From: Clostridium sp. chh4-2
Lineage (GTDB): Bacteria; Bacillota; Clostridia; Lachnospirales; Lachnospiraceae
Assembly: GCF_002899675.1 (NCBI RefSeq)
Contig: NZ_PKUU01000003.1
Location: 1 to 64,000, forward strand
DNA length: 64,000 nt
Reading direction: 5' to 3'
Shown here: positions 44,462 to 53,002 of the stretch, one piece after another
How the letters are laid out: every line of letters starts with the position of its first letter
How positions within the stretch are numbered: position 1 is the first letter of the stretch
Notes under the pieces: model-generated
The model's input: only the letters and a program-made list of their open reading frames with translations
Database searches by the model: none
What the model was told of the DNA's origin: nothing
Position numbers and translations under genes: made by a program

Positions 44462-45427
44462 ATGAAAAAGCGGGCAGTACTTTTTGCAGTTTCCTTTTTA
44501 GTGATTTACATATTCAATTTCTTTATTCCCCGTCTGATGCCGGGAGATCCTTTCGTCTATACCTCTTCTGTGGCAGGAGAGGATATGAATGTGGAGCTTT
44601 CAAAAGAGCAGATCGAGCAGATGAGGGCCTATTATGGCATGGATAAGCCGGTGGGAATCCAGTTTGCCGATACGGTCAGGAAGAATTTAAAAGGGGATTT
44701 GGGACTGAGCATTCATTACAAAAAACCGGTGGCGGACGTGTTAAAAGAACGTCTGCCCTGGAGCCTTTCCATTATGGGAGCGGCCTTAATTCTGAGCATG
44801 GCGATCGGAACCGGGCTGGCTCTTTTTGGCATGCAGAGGAAGCATTTTGATCAGGTGATATATAAATTATTGTCGGCAGTTACGGAGATTCCGGCATTTT
44901 TGATCGGGCTTTTGCTTTTGTTTCTGGTGGCTTCCAAGGTGTCCTTTATCCCCCTATCGGGAGGGGCGGTTCCATTTGCGCGTTACGGAAACTGGTTTGA
45001 AAAGGCATCTGACCTTTTTCTTCATGCTTTGCTCCCTGTATTGTCTTTGGTGATCGTAATGACGCCTAAATTCTACTTTACGGCCAGGGCCAGCTTCCTG
45101 GAAGTGATGTCAAAGCCGTATCTCCTGAACGCCAGGGCCAAGGGGCTGAAGGAGCGGAGAATCCGGTGGAAGTACATCTTTAAAAATGGGATGACTCCTG
45201 TGGTAGCCCGTTTCTTTCTCAGCGTTGGCACGGCCGTGGGCGGCACCCTTTTGGTGGAAAATGTATTCGCATACCCGGGGCTTGGAATTGTAATGCGGGA
45301 GGCGGTGCGCTATAGGGATTACGTGATGATCCAGGGATTCTTTTTATTATCCACCATGATTGTGCTGGTCAGCCTGTTTCTGGCTGATGTGATAAATGCC
45401 GGTGCGGACAGGGAGGAACGGACATGA
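44462..45427 (+). CDS. ABC transporter permease, NikB/DppB type
   Basis: A 321-residue permease. It has a short cytoplasmic start, helix VLFAVSFLVIYIFNFFIPRL, the typical FIPRLMPGDP, and EAA-type loop NARAKGLKERRIRWKYIFKN near residue 220. VENVFAYPGLGIVMREAVRY is a family block. Overlaps the next permease by 4 nt. Confidence 0.9.
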   Translation: MKKRAVLFAVSFLVIYIFNFFIPRLMPGDPFVYTSSVAGEDMNVELSKEQIEQMRAYYGMDKPVGIQFADTVRKNLKGDLGLSIHYKKPVADVLKERLPWSLSIMGAALILSMAIGTGLALFGMQRKHFDQVIYKLLSAVTEIPAFLIGLLLLFLVASKVSFIPLSGGAVPFARYGNWFEKASDLFLHALLPVLSLVIVMTPKFYFTARASFLEVMSKPYLLNARAKGLKERRIRWKYIFKNGMTPVVARFFLSVGTAVGGTLLVENVFAYPGLGIVMREAVRYRDYVMIQGFFLLSTMIVLVSLFLADVINAGADREERT

Positions 45428-46230
45428 AAAGAATCAGAAGGTATTTGATTGTTTTGGCTGTTTTATCATTGGTCTGCCTGTACGGGCTCACCTTGTATCC
45501 CCACAGCCCGGTAATTCCTTCCGGAGGGTCTTTGGAAGCGCCGTCGGCGGCGCATTATCTGGGCACGGATAATCTGGGAATTGATATCTTTGCCCAGCTT
45601 TCCAAAGGATTTTTCCTGAGCATGATGACCGGGATCGTGACCGCGGCCATCGCCTTTTTGGCCGGAGGGATCTTGGGGGTGTTGTCCGGGTACAGGGGAG
45701 GCAGAACGGATTATATTATCTCATTTTTGATCAATGTGTTTCTGTCGGTTCCGCAGCTTCCGGTTATGATCGTGATCGGAGCTTTCTGGGGGCAGAGCAT
45801 CTGGAATATCATCTGGATTATCTCGGCATTTTCCTGGGCGCCAATCGCCAAGCAGGTGAGGGCGAAGGTGATGTCGGTGAAAAACAGGGAGTATACGGTT
45901 CTCGCCAAAAGTTATGGGGCCGGGCCGTGGTATATTGTGAGAAAACACATGATGGGAGAGGTGATGCCCCTTCTGCTGGTCAATTCCATAGCGGTGACCG
46001 GGAAAACCATTGTTCAGGAATCGTCCCTGGCTTATCTCGGACTTTCCGATCCGTTGGCGAAATCCTGGGGGCTTATGATACAAAAAGCGGCGGCATTTTC
46101 AGGAATTTACTTTACCGAGTATTGGAAATGGTGGCTGGTTCCGCCGGTGGTAATGCTGGTGGCTACGATTTTATGTCTGCGGCTTCTCTCGCAGGCGGCT
46201 GAAAAATATCTGTTGGAGGAAAGGGGCTGA
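45424..46230 (+). CDS. ABC transporter permease, NikC/DppC type
   Basis: A 268-residue permease. HYLGTDNLGIDIFAQL at residues ~40-55 is the DppC/NikC signature; EAA-type loop VLAKSYGAGPWYIVRKHMM near residue 160; ESSLAYLGLSDPLAKSWG follows. Pairs with the NikB-type permease. Confidence 0.9.
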   Translation: MKRIRRYLIVLAVLSLVCLYGLTLYPHSPVIPSGGSLEAPSAAHYLGTDNLGIDIFAQLSKGFFLSMMTGIVTAAIAFLAGGILGVLSGYRGGRTDYIISFLINVFLSVPQLPVMIVIGAFWGQSIWNIIWIISAFSWAPIAKQVRAKVMSVKNREYTVLAKSYGAGPWYIVRKHMMGEVMPLLLVNSIAVTGKTIVQESSLAYLGLSDPLAKSWGLMIQKAAAFSGIYFTEYWKWWLVPPVVMLVATILCLRLLSQAAEKYLLEERG

Positions 46231-46238
46231 AACACTTT

Positions 46239-47915
46239 ATGACGGAGGAAAATGTAAACGGACGAAGCAGAGATTCTGCAAAATACGCGTTAGCTGTGGA
46301 TCAGCTGGTGGTTTCCTATCCGGGATTTACCCTCGGCCCGTGCTCCTTTCATCTGGAAGAGGGGGAGATCCTGGCGGTTGTGGGGGAATCGGGAAGCGGT
46401 AAGACCACGCTGGCCCGGGCGGTTTCCTGTCTTCTGGAAGGGGAAGTTCAGGTGTCGGGAGAGGTTGTCACCGCAGGATATTGCGTATATAATATGAAAG
46501 AGAAAGAACGAAAGAAAATTAGAATGGATGCATTTTCCATTGTGTTCCAGAATTCGGGGGAATGGCTGAATCCGTCCATGAAACTGAAAGAACAGCTGGC
46601 GGAAACTCTGATTAAGAAATATCCCAAAGAGCTTCACCGTGAAAAGATGGAACATCTGATGGAGATGACCGGGTTAAAAATAGAGGATCTGGACCGGTAT
46701 CCCGGGGAATTATCCGGGGGGATGGCTCAGAAGTTTCTGTTGGCCAATGCCATGGCGCTGACGCCGAAACTGGTGATTCTGGATGAGCCCACCAGCTCCA
46801 TGGATGCCAAATCCAGAAAATCTTTTATGGAAATGATACGGATGATCAATGAGCGGTACCGCACCGCATTTTTACTGATCACCCATGATCTGCGCCTGGC
46901 AAAAGAGCTGAGCAGCAGGATCTTAGTGCTTTACGGCGGAACCGTGGAGGAGATGGGAAAGACGGACCGGGTGCTAAGCCGTCCGGGACATCCTTATACC
47001 CAGGGGCTGATTCGTTCTTCTATGGATATCAATCTGGTGAAGGACATTTGGGGAATCCGGCCGGCAGACGGAGAATCCGGTGAAGGCTGTCCCTTTGCCG
47101 CCAGATGCAGTCAGAGCCTGGAATTGTGCAGGGAACAAAAACCACAGCTTTCCCAGTGCGGGGAGGATCATTATGTGGCCTGCAACAGGGGCGGGATTAT
47201 CACCTTGCTGGAGGCGGAGCATATTAAAAAGAGGTTTGGAAGCCAGGAAGTGATTCAGGATACGGGGCTTGAGATCGGGCATGGGGAATTCGTGTCTCTG
47301 GTTGGAAAATCAGGGGTGGGGAAGACCACATTTTCCAGAATATTGGGAGGATTTTCCGATGAATTTGAGGGCGAGATCTTGTTTGAGGGAAAGCCGGCGG
47401 ATTATGAGAAGCTGCACCGGTCCAAGCACGGGCTTCAGATGGTTTTTCAGGACAGCAATGCTTCCATTAATCCCGGAATGAGCGTATTGGAGGCGGTGGG
47501 AGAACCGCTGCTTCTGTCAGGAGAAGGGATGATCCGGGAAGCGGTTATCGATGCGCTGAAAGATGTTGGACTTCCTTTCCACGACGATTTTTTAAAGATG
47601 AAGATAAGAAAACTATCCGGCGGGCAGAAGCAGAGAGCAGCGGTAGCCAGGGCGCTTACGATGAAGCCGTCTCTTCTGATTGCGGACGAGCCTACATCCA
47701 TGTTGGACCCGTCCAGCAAAGCCAATGTTCTCAGGCTTTTAAAAGGGCTTCAGAACCAGAAAGGGTTCAGCATGCTGATGGTGACCCATGACCTGACCTG
47801 CGCGGCCAAGGTTTCGGACAGGATTTATCTGCTGAAAGACGGGCGGCTGAGGCCGTTTGAACCGGTAGTTGATAACATAGAGTGCAGCATTTACCAAATG
47901 GAGGATTTTGAATAA
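46239..47915 (+). CDS. Fused dual ATPase of the nickel/peptide importer (NikDE-like)
   Basis: A 558-residue protein carrying two ABC ATPase domains that are usually separate NikD and NikE. Domain 1 (~20-310): Walker A GESGSGKTT, signature LSGGMAQKF, Walker B LVILDEPTSSMD, and the Cys-containing oligopeptide-type tail CPFAARCSQSLELC. Domain 2 (~325-545): Walker A GKSGVGKTT, signature LSGGQKQR, Walker B LLIADEPTSMLD. Both sites look competent. Its TAA overlaps the ATG of the FmdE-like gene by one base. Confidence 0.9.
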   Translation: MTEENVNGRSRDSAKYALAVDQLVVSYPGFTLGPCSFHLEEGEILAVVGESGSGKTTLARAVSCLLEGEVQVSGEVVTAGYCVYNMKEKERKKIRMDAFSIVFQNSGEWLNPSMKLKEQLAETLIKKYPKELHREKMEHLMEMTGLKIEDLDRYPGELSGGMAQKFLLANAMALTPKLVILDEPTSSMDAKSRKSFMEMIRMINERYRTAFLLITHDLRLAKELSSRILVLYGGTVEEMGKTDRVLSRPGHPYTQGLIRSSMDINLVKDIWGIRPADGESGEGCPFAARCSQSLELCREQKPQLSQCGEDHYVACNRGGIITLLEAEHIKKRFGSQEVIQDTGLEIGHGEFVSLVGKSGVGKTTFSRILGGFSDEFEGEILFEGKPADYEKLHRSKHGLQMVFQDSNASINPGMSVLEAVGEPLLLSGEGMIREAVIDALKDVGLPFHDDFLKMKIRKLSGGQKQRAAVARALTMKPSLLIADEPTSMLDPSSKANVLRLLKGLQNQKGFSMLMVTHDLTCAAKVSDRIYLLKDGRLRPFEPVVDNIECSIYQMEDFE

Positions 47916-48451
47916 TGAGAGATGAAAACAAAGAGTTATGGAATAAATGTGCGGAGTTTCACGGCCATGTGTGCGGAGGCCTGACAATCGGATATAAGGC
48001 GGCATTATACGCCATGGATCTGTTAAAACTGGATTTTTCAGAGGATGAGGAAGTGGTGTGCATTTCCGAAAATGACGCCTGCGGGGTGGATGCCATTCAG
48101 GTGATTTTAGGATGCAGCATCGGAAAGGGGAATCTGCTGTTTCACATGAGAGGAAAACAGGCATTTTCTTTTTATAACAGAAAAACCAATGAAGCGGTCC
48201 GCCTGGTATTAAAGGAGCGCCCGGAATTTCAGACAAAGGAGGAGTCATTCCAGTTTCTGCAAAACAGTGAGCCGGAGGATTTGTTTTTTGTAAAACAGCC
48301 GTCCTATCAGGTTCCGGAACGGGCAAGGCTGTTTAAGTCTTACAAATGTGACTGCTGTGGAGAGGTGACCGCAGAACATATGCTCCGCCTGCAGGGGGAC
48401 CAGAAGCTGTGTTTGGACTGCTATGATGAATACGACAGGTTTCACGTTTAA
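47915..48451 (+). CDS. FmdE-family protein with C-terminal zinc ribbon
   Basis: A 178-residue protein. The FmdE signature is CAEFHGHVCGGLTIG (residues 12-26), and NDACGVDAIQVILGCSIGKG carries more conserved Cys. The C-terminus holds a CDCC...CLDC zinc ribbon (~145-170). FmdE was named for formylmethanofuran dehydrogenase, but this operon has no such enzyme. The Cys/His residues near a nickel importer and lar genes suggest a metal-handling role (inference). Confidence 0.88.
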   Translation: MRDENKELWNKCAEFHGHVCGGLTIGYKAALYAMDLLKLDFSEDEEVVCISENDACGVDAIQVILGCSIGKGNLLFHMRGKQAFSFYNRKTNEAVRLVLKERPEFQTKEESFQFLQNSEPEDLFFVKQPSYQVPERARLFKSYKCDCCGEVTAEHMLRLQGDQKLCLDCYDEYDRFHV

Positions 48452-48461
48452 AGGAGGAATA

Positions 48462-49208
48462 ATGGACAGCTTAAAACAATTTTTTGATGAAAACCCAAAA
48501 GTGGCTTTAGGATTTTCCGGCGGTGTGGATTCTTCTTATCTTTTGTATGCAGGTGTTCACTATGGCGCAAAGATCCGGCCATATTATATTAAAACAGCAT
48601 TTCAGCCTCAGTTTGAACTGGATGATGCGAAACGGTTGTGCGCGGAATTAGGCGTGGAGATGACTGTGATTGAACTGGATATTCTGTCCAATACGGTGGT
48701 GGCGGCCAATCCGTCCGACCGGTGTTATTACTGCAAGACGGAACTGTTCGGAGCGCTTAAAAAGCGGGCGGTGGAAGATGGATACCGGGTTTTAATCGAC
48801 GGAACCAATGCTTCGGACGACGCGGGGGACAGGCCGGGAATGAGGGCTTTAACGGAGATGGAAGTGCGTTCGCCGTTGAGGGAATGCGGGATTACCAAGC
48901 CGGAAGTGCGCAGGCTGTCGAAAGAGGCGGGGCTTTTTACCTGGGATAAGCCCGCATATGCATGTCTGGCTACCAGAATACCTTCCGGAAAGCAGATTAC
49001 AGCAGAGGTGCTGTCTCAGGTGGAGATGGCGGAAAATGCGTTGTTTGCGCTGGGCTTTACGGATTTCCGGGTGCGCGTTTTGGAGGGAATGGCAAGAATT
49101 CAGGTCCCTTCGGGCCAGATGGCAAAGATGATTGAGATGAGAGAAGAGGTCTGCGGCGCGGTAGGAAAACATTTTAAAGGCGTGATGCTGGATTTGGCGG
49201 GAAGATAG
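48462..49208 (+). CDS. larE: ATP-dependent sulfur transferase LarE
   Basis: A 248-residue N-type PP-loop enzyme of nickel-pincer nucleotide (NPN) synthesis. The PP-loop is GFSGGVDSSYLLY (17-29). Cys88 and Cys91 (DRCYYCK) together with Cys168 (AYACLATRIP, the position of the sacrificial Cys) fit the three-Cys pattern of Fe-S type LarE, which would avoid sacrificing the protein. Start set at ATG 48462, 5 nt after AAGGAGGAA. Confidence 0.92.
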   Translation: MDSLKQFFDENPKVALGFSGGVDSSYLLYAGVHYGAKIRPYYIKTAFQPQFELDDAKRLCAELGVEMTVIELDILSNTVVAANPSDRCYYCKTELFGALKKRAVEDGYRVLIDGTNASDDAGDRPGMRALTEMEVRSPLRECGITKPEVRRLSKEAGLFTWDKPAYACLATRIPSGKQITAEVLSQVEMAENALFALGFTDFRVRVLEGMARIQVPSGQMAKMIEMREEVCGAVGKHFKGVMLDLAGR

Positions 49209-49282
49209 GTCCCGGAAGGCATTTTGTTTCGGACAGCATTTCGGAATATGGGAACGCAGTTTGCGGGAAAGACGAGGTTAAC

Positions 49283-50032
49283 ATGGAAAAAAATGAGATA
49301 AAGCAGATGCTTCAGAAGGTGGCGGATGGGACGATTTCAGTGGAGGACGCATTGTTTAACCTGAAAACGGAACCATTTCAGGATCTGGGATTTGCGAAGA
49401 TTGATAATCACAGAAGTCTGCGGCAGGGGATTGCGGAGGTGATCTACGGCGCGGGAAAAACGCCGGAACAGATTATAAAGATCGCGTCCACCATGCTGGA
49501 GCAGGGCCAAAAGACGATTCTGATTACCAGAATGAGCCCGGAAGCGGCTGAAATTGTGAAAAAAGAGATTGATATGCAGTATTATGAGATGGGCCATGTG
49601 GGAATTGCAGGGCAGATGCCTGTGCCGGACGGTATCGGAAAGATCGTGGTGGCAACCGGAGGCACCAGCGATATGCCTGTTGCGGAGGAAGCGGCGCTCA
49701 CGGCGGAAGCTTTGGGAAATGAAGTGGTCCGTCTTTACGATGTGGGAGTGGCCGGGATTCACAGGCTGTTTGCCCATATTGACGAGATCATGGACGCGCG
49801 GGTGATTATAGCGATTGCCGGAATGGAAGGGGCCCTTGCCAGCGTAATTGGCGGTTTGGCCGACTGCCCGGTGATTGCGGTGCCTACCAGCATCGGATAC
49901 GGCGCATCTTTCGGCGGCCTTTCCGCACTGCTTTCCATGCTGAATTCATGTGCCAGCGGGGTCAGTGTGGTGAATATTGACAATGGCTTTGGAGCCGGGT
50001 ATTTGGGAAGTATGATTAACCATATGGGATGA
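49283..50032 (+). CDS. larB: Pyridinium-3,5-biscarboxylic acid mononucleotide synthase LarB
   Basis: A 249-residue protein whose C-terminal half resembles PurE (ATGGTSDMPVAEEAALTAEA, DVGVAGIHRL, AIAGMEGALASVIGGL). LarB carboxylates and hydrolyses nicotinic acid adenine dinucleotide, the first NPN step. N-terminal ~100 residues match LarB (GTISVEDALFNLK, LGFAKIDNHRSLRQG). It follows larE in the operon. Confidence 0.94.
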   Translation: MEKNEIKQMLQKVADGTISVEDALFNLKTEPFQDLGFAKIDNHRSLRQGIAEVIYGAGKTPEQIIKIASTMLEQGQKTILITRMSPEAAEIVKKEIDMQYYEMGHVGIAGQMPVPDGIGKIVVATGGTSDMPVAEEAALTAEALGNEVVRLYDVGVAGIHRLFAHIDEIMDARVIIAIAGMEGALASVIGGLADCPVIAVPTSIGYGASFGGLSALLSMLNSCASGVSVVNIDNGFGAGYLGSMINHMG

Positions 50033-50166
50033 GAGGGCGGTTGGAAGAAATTTTCCATCGCCGCAGGCAGTTTATCATGGATTTTTGCTCGTAATTGTGA
50101 GAGTACTGAATAATTGCAGAATGTGTAATATGTGCGCCGCGAGGCAGGAAACAGGAGGAAAAAACA

Positions 50167-51783
50167 GTGAAAACTTTGTATTTGGAATGCAATATGGGAG
50201 CGGCAGGGGATATGCTGATGGCTGCTTTGCTGGAACTTCATCCGGACCGGGCCGGATTTTTAGAGAGATTTGAGAAGCTGGGGATTCCCGGAGTGAAGTT
50301 GACGGCGGAACCGGCAGTGAAATGCGGGATTACGGGAACTCATGTGTCCGTTGTGATTAACGGGGAGGAAGAGGAGAGCTTGGACGAGTGGCATGCGCAT
50401 ATGCATGGGCATGAACATGGTCATGATGATCATAGTTGTGCGGAGCATGGCCAACATGACCATAGTTGTGCAGAGCATGAGCATGGCCATGATGATCATA
50501 GTTGTGCGGAGCATGAGCATGGCCATGATGATCATAGTTGTGCGGAGCATGAACATGGCCACCATGATCATAGTTATGCAGAGCTTGGTCATAGCCATGA
50601 TGATTACATATGTACAGAACACAAGCATGATCATGATGATCATAGTTGTGCGGAGCATGAGCATGGCCACCATGATCATAATCATACAGACCATGACCAT
50701 AGCCATCACGATCGTAGTCATTCAGACCACCATCATAATCATGACGAACATGATCATGCAGGTCACAAGGATGGCCATCATGATCATCATGGCCACCATG
50801 ACCATAGCCACACAGACCATGATCACGCTCACGGACATCACCATCACACCGGGCTGCATGAGATTGAGCATATGATCGGGCATTTGGATCTGCCGGATCA
50901 GGTGCGCAAGGATGTTTTGGCCGTTTATGGTCTGATTGCGGAAGCGGAGAGTCATGCTCATGGAATGCCTGTGGATCAGATCCATTTTCACGAGGTGGGA
51001 ACTATGGATGCGGTAGCGGATATAACGGGTGTCTGCATGCTGATTCATGAACTGGCGCCGGATCAGGTGGTGGCGTCTCCTGTTCATGTAGGCTGCGGCC
51101 AGGTGAGATGCGCTCATGGAATTCTGCCGGTTCCGGCCCCGGCCACCGCCTATATCTTGAAGGATGTTCCTGTTTATGGCGGCGAAATCAGAGGCGAGCT
51201 GTGCACACCTACAGGTGCTGCGCTGTTAAAGCATTTTTCGGCGAAATTCGGTTCCATGCCGGTTATGAAAATATCTAAAATCGGATATGGTATGGGCAAG
51301 AAGGAATTCGAACGGGCGAACTGTGTACGTGCGATGCTGGGAGAGACGGAGGAGTCAAAGGACGGAGCGTCCGAGCTTTGCTGTAATCTGGATGATATGA
51401 CCCCGGAGGCCATAGGATATGCGCAGGAAAAACTGATGGAAGAAGGGGCGCTGGATGTCTATACCGTTTCCATCGGAATGAAGAAAAACCGTCCCGGAGT
51501 GATGTTGGTCTGCATGTGCAAAATGGCGGATAAAGAAAAGATGGTGAGGCTTTTATTCCGGCACACCACAACGCTTGGGGTGCGGGAATATGACTGCGCG
51601 CGGTATACACTGAAACGAGAGATTAAAGCAGTTGAGACGCCATACGGCACGGTTCATATCAAGGAAAGCAGCGGCTGGGATGTAAAACGCCAAAAACCAG
51701 AATACGAGGATCTGGCGCGCATTGCCAGAGAAAAAGGAATTTCACTGACAGATGCCATGAAATTAGTTCAAACATATTTATAA
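50167..51783 (+). CDS. larC: Nickel-insertion cyclometallase LarC with a large His-rich insert
   Basis: A 538-residue protein, full-length in one frame, that inserts Ni into the NPN precursor. N-terminal YLECNMGAAGDMLMAALLE, then IHFHEVGTMDAVADITGVC and GELCTPTGAALLKHF, and a C-terminal CNLDDMTPEAIGYA domain are typical. Between ~75 and ~235 lies a His-rich stretch with roughly 60 His (units like CAEHEHGHDDHS), probably a nickel store. Start is GTG 50167, 8 nt after AGGAGG. Lactobacillus LarC needs a frameshift to join its two halves; none is seen here. Confidence 0.94.
   Translation: MKTLYLECNMGAAGDMLMAALLELHPDRAGFLERFEKLGIPGVKLTAEPAVKCGITGTHVSVVINGEEEESLDEWHAHMHGHEHGHDDHSCAEHGQHDHSCAEHEHGHDDHSCAEHEHGHDDHSCAEHEHGHHDHSYAELGHSHDDYICTEHKHDHDDHSCAEHEHGHHDHNHTDHDHSHHDRSHSDHHHNHDEHDHAGHKDGHHDHHGHHDHSHTDHDHAHGHHHHTGLHEIEHMIGHLDLPDQVRKDVLAVYGLIAEAESHAHGMPVDQIHFHEVGTMDAVADITGVCMLIHELAPDQVVASPVHVGCGQVRCAHGILPVPAPATAYILKDVPVYGGEIRGELCTPTGAALLKHFSAKFGSMPVMKISKIGYGMGKKEFERANCVRAMLGETEESKDGASELCCNLDDMTPEAIGYAQEKLMEEGALDVYTVSIGMKKNRPGVMLVCMCKMADKEKMVRLLFRHTTTLGVREYDCARYTLKREIKAVETPYGTVHIKESSGWDVKRQKPEYEDLARIAREKGISLTDAMKLVQTYL
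50422..50680 (+). repeat. Tandem repeats encoding the LarC His-rich region
   Basis: Near-identical units of about 36-42 nt, built on GCGGAGCATGAGCATGGCC and ATGATCATAGTTGTG, recur about five times. They keep the reading frame and encode His/Asp/Glu/Cys-rich peptides. Confidence 0.85.
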
Positions 51784-51811
51784 ATTGCGGAATGCGCCAC
51801 CTATACAAAAG

Positions 51812-51845
51812 AACTCACCCAGCGTGTTTTACAGCCGGGTGAGTT
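51812..51845 (+). terminator. Hairpin after larC, possible terminator
   Basis: 9-bp stem AACTCACCC (51812-51820) / GGGTGAGTT (51837-51845). The tail is ATATTATATG rather than a T-run, so termination may be weak. Confidence 0.5.
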
Positions 51846-51869
51846 ATATTATATGAAACGGAGGTGCCA

Positions 51870-52877
51870 ATGAAACGGAAAATAGTACAGATTTTAATCG
51901 GAGTATCGGTCGTTCTTACCCTGAGTTCCTGCAGCGGTGAAGCAAAGCGCCAGGAATATCTGTCCCAAGGAGAAAAATACCTGGCTGAAAGCAATTATGA
52001 GGAAGCCATTGCCTGTTTTGAAAAAGCAATGGGGAAAAAACAAAAGGATACCCAGGCTGTGATGGGCCTTTCAGAAGCCTATCGTTTGATGGGAGAAGCA
52101 GAAAAGGCGGAAGCTGCATTAAGGGAATCCGACTATGTGATTCAGTGGGAAGAACCGGTGATCGAGGGGCTGATTCGTGATTACCTGGGAAAGCCGGAGG
52201 GGGACATCTATGCTTCGGAGCTGGATTTTATAACATCGGCGGATCTGTATGGAGATGACCGTCTGTTTATTAACGGAAAAGACAAAGACGGCGCGGATTT
52301 TATGGAGAATCGGGAGCAGCTGGCAATTCGGTATTATTATGATGAAACGCTGGCCGGTACCATTAAAACGCCTGTGGATTTTAAGCATTTTCATCAGCTG
52401 AAAGAATTGGGAATCTATGGGAGCGATATATCGGAAGCCGCCGGATTTGGACAGATTACCTGGCTGGAACGGCTGTGGCTGTGGAATAATAAGCTTACGG
52501 ATATTAGCGGTTTGGAACATTTGACCCGTCTGACTTCACTGGACCTTTCACAGAATGATTTGAGCGATATCAGTCCGCTTAAAACGATGAATTCCCTTCA
52601 GGAATTGTGGATCTGGGGAAATCCTGTGGACAATCTGGAACCTTTGGCAGGACTTACCGGGTTAACAACCCTGATGCTTCAACAGACGCCGGTTCTGGAT
52701 ATCAGCGCCTTGGCGGGAATGACGAAATTAAGAGTTTTGGATATTTCGGAAACTGCGGTTTCCGATCTGTCTGCTTTGAGGAATATGAAGAGCCTGGAAT
52801 ATTTATTTGCATTGAAGACAGAGGTGGAAGACTGGTCTGTGGTTGATGCAATGCCAGGGGTGATTATAAAAAGATAA
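51870..52877 (+). CDS. Lipoprotein with TPR-like and leucine-rich repeats
   Basis: A 335-residue lipoprotein: lipobox LTLSSC with Cys21. Residues ~28-95 look like TPR helices (YLSQGEKYLAESNYEEAIAC, then AVMGLSEAYRLMGEAEKAEA). Residues ~170-325 contain leucine-rich repeats of the DISGLEHLTRLTSLDLSQN type. Likely surface-exposed protein-binding protein. Start set at ATG 51870, 5 nt after GGAGG. Whether it belongs to the lar operon is unclear. Confidence 0.85.
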   Translation: MKRKIVQILIGVSVVLTLSSCSGEAKRQEYLSQGEKYLAESNYEEAIACFEKAMGKKQKDTQAVMGLSEAYRLMGEAEKAEAALRESDYVIQWEEPVIEGLIRDYLGKPEGDIYASELDFITSADLYGDDRLFINGKDKDGADFMENREQLAIRYYYDETLAGTIKTPVDFKHFHQLKELGIYGSDISEAAGFGQITWLERLWLWNNKLTDISGLEHLTRLTSLDLSQNDLSDISPLKTMNSLQELWIWGNPVDNLEPLAGLTGLTTLMLQQTPVLDISALAGMTKLRVLDISETAVSDLSALRNMKSLEYLFALKTEVEDWSVVDAMPGVIIKR

Positions 52878-52917
52878 TTTTGCTGTATGAAAAATTAAGT
52901 ACATTCATTGGGATGAT

Positions 52918-52971
52918 GGGCTGGATAGAGAAACAGACGGAAAGGTCAGTAACTTATATCCAGCCCTTTTT
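52918..52971. terminator. Terminator between the lipoprotein and the dehydrogenase gene
   Basis: Perfect 10-bp stem GGGCTGGATA (52918-52927) / TATCCAGCCC (52957-52966) then TTTTT. It closes the plus-strand lipoprotein gene and lies beyond the end of the minus-strand dehydrogenase. Confidence 0.85.
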
Positions 52972-53002
52972 GTATTTTTGGGCAGTAAACAGCCACTTTG
53001 AA

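Noticed and set aside
50260..50721. Met/Ile-rich frame opposite larC
   Set aside because: It is the complement of the His-rich repeat; composition is an artefact and there is no ribosome site.
50393..50875. Second plus-strand frame inside larC
   Set aside because: Low-complexity shadow of the CAT/GAT repeats in another frame.
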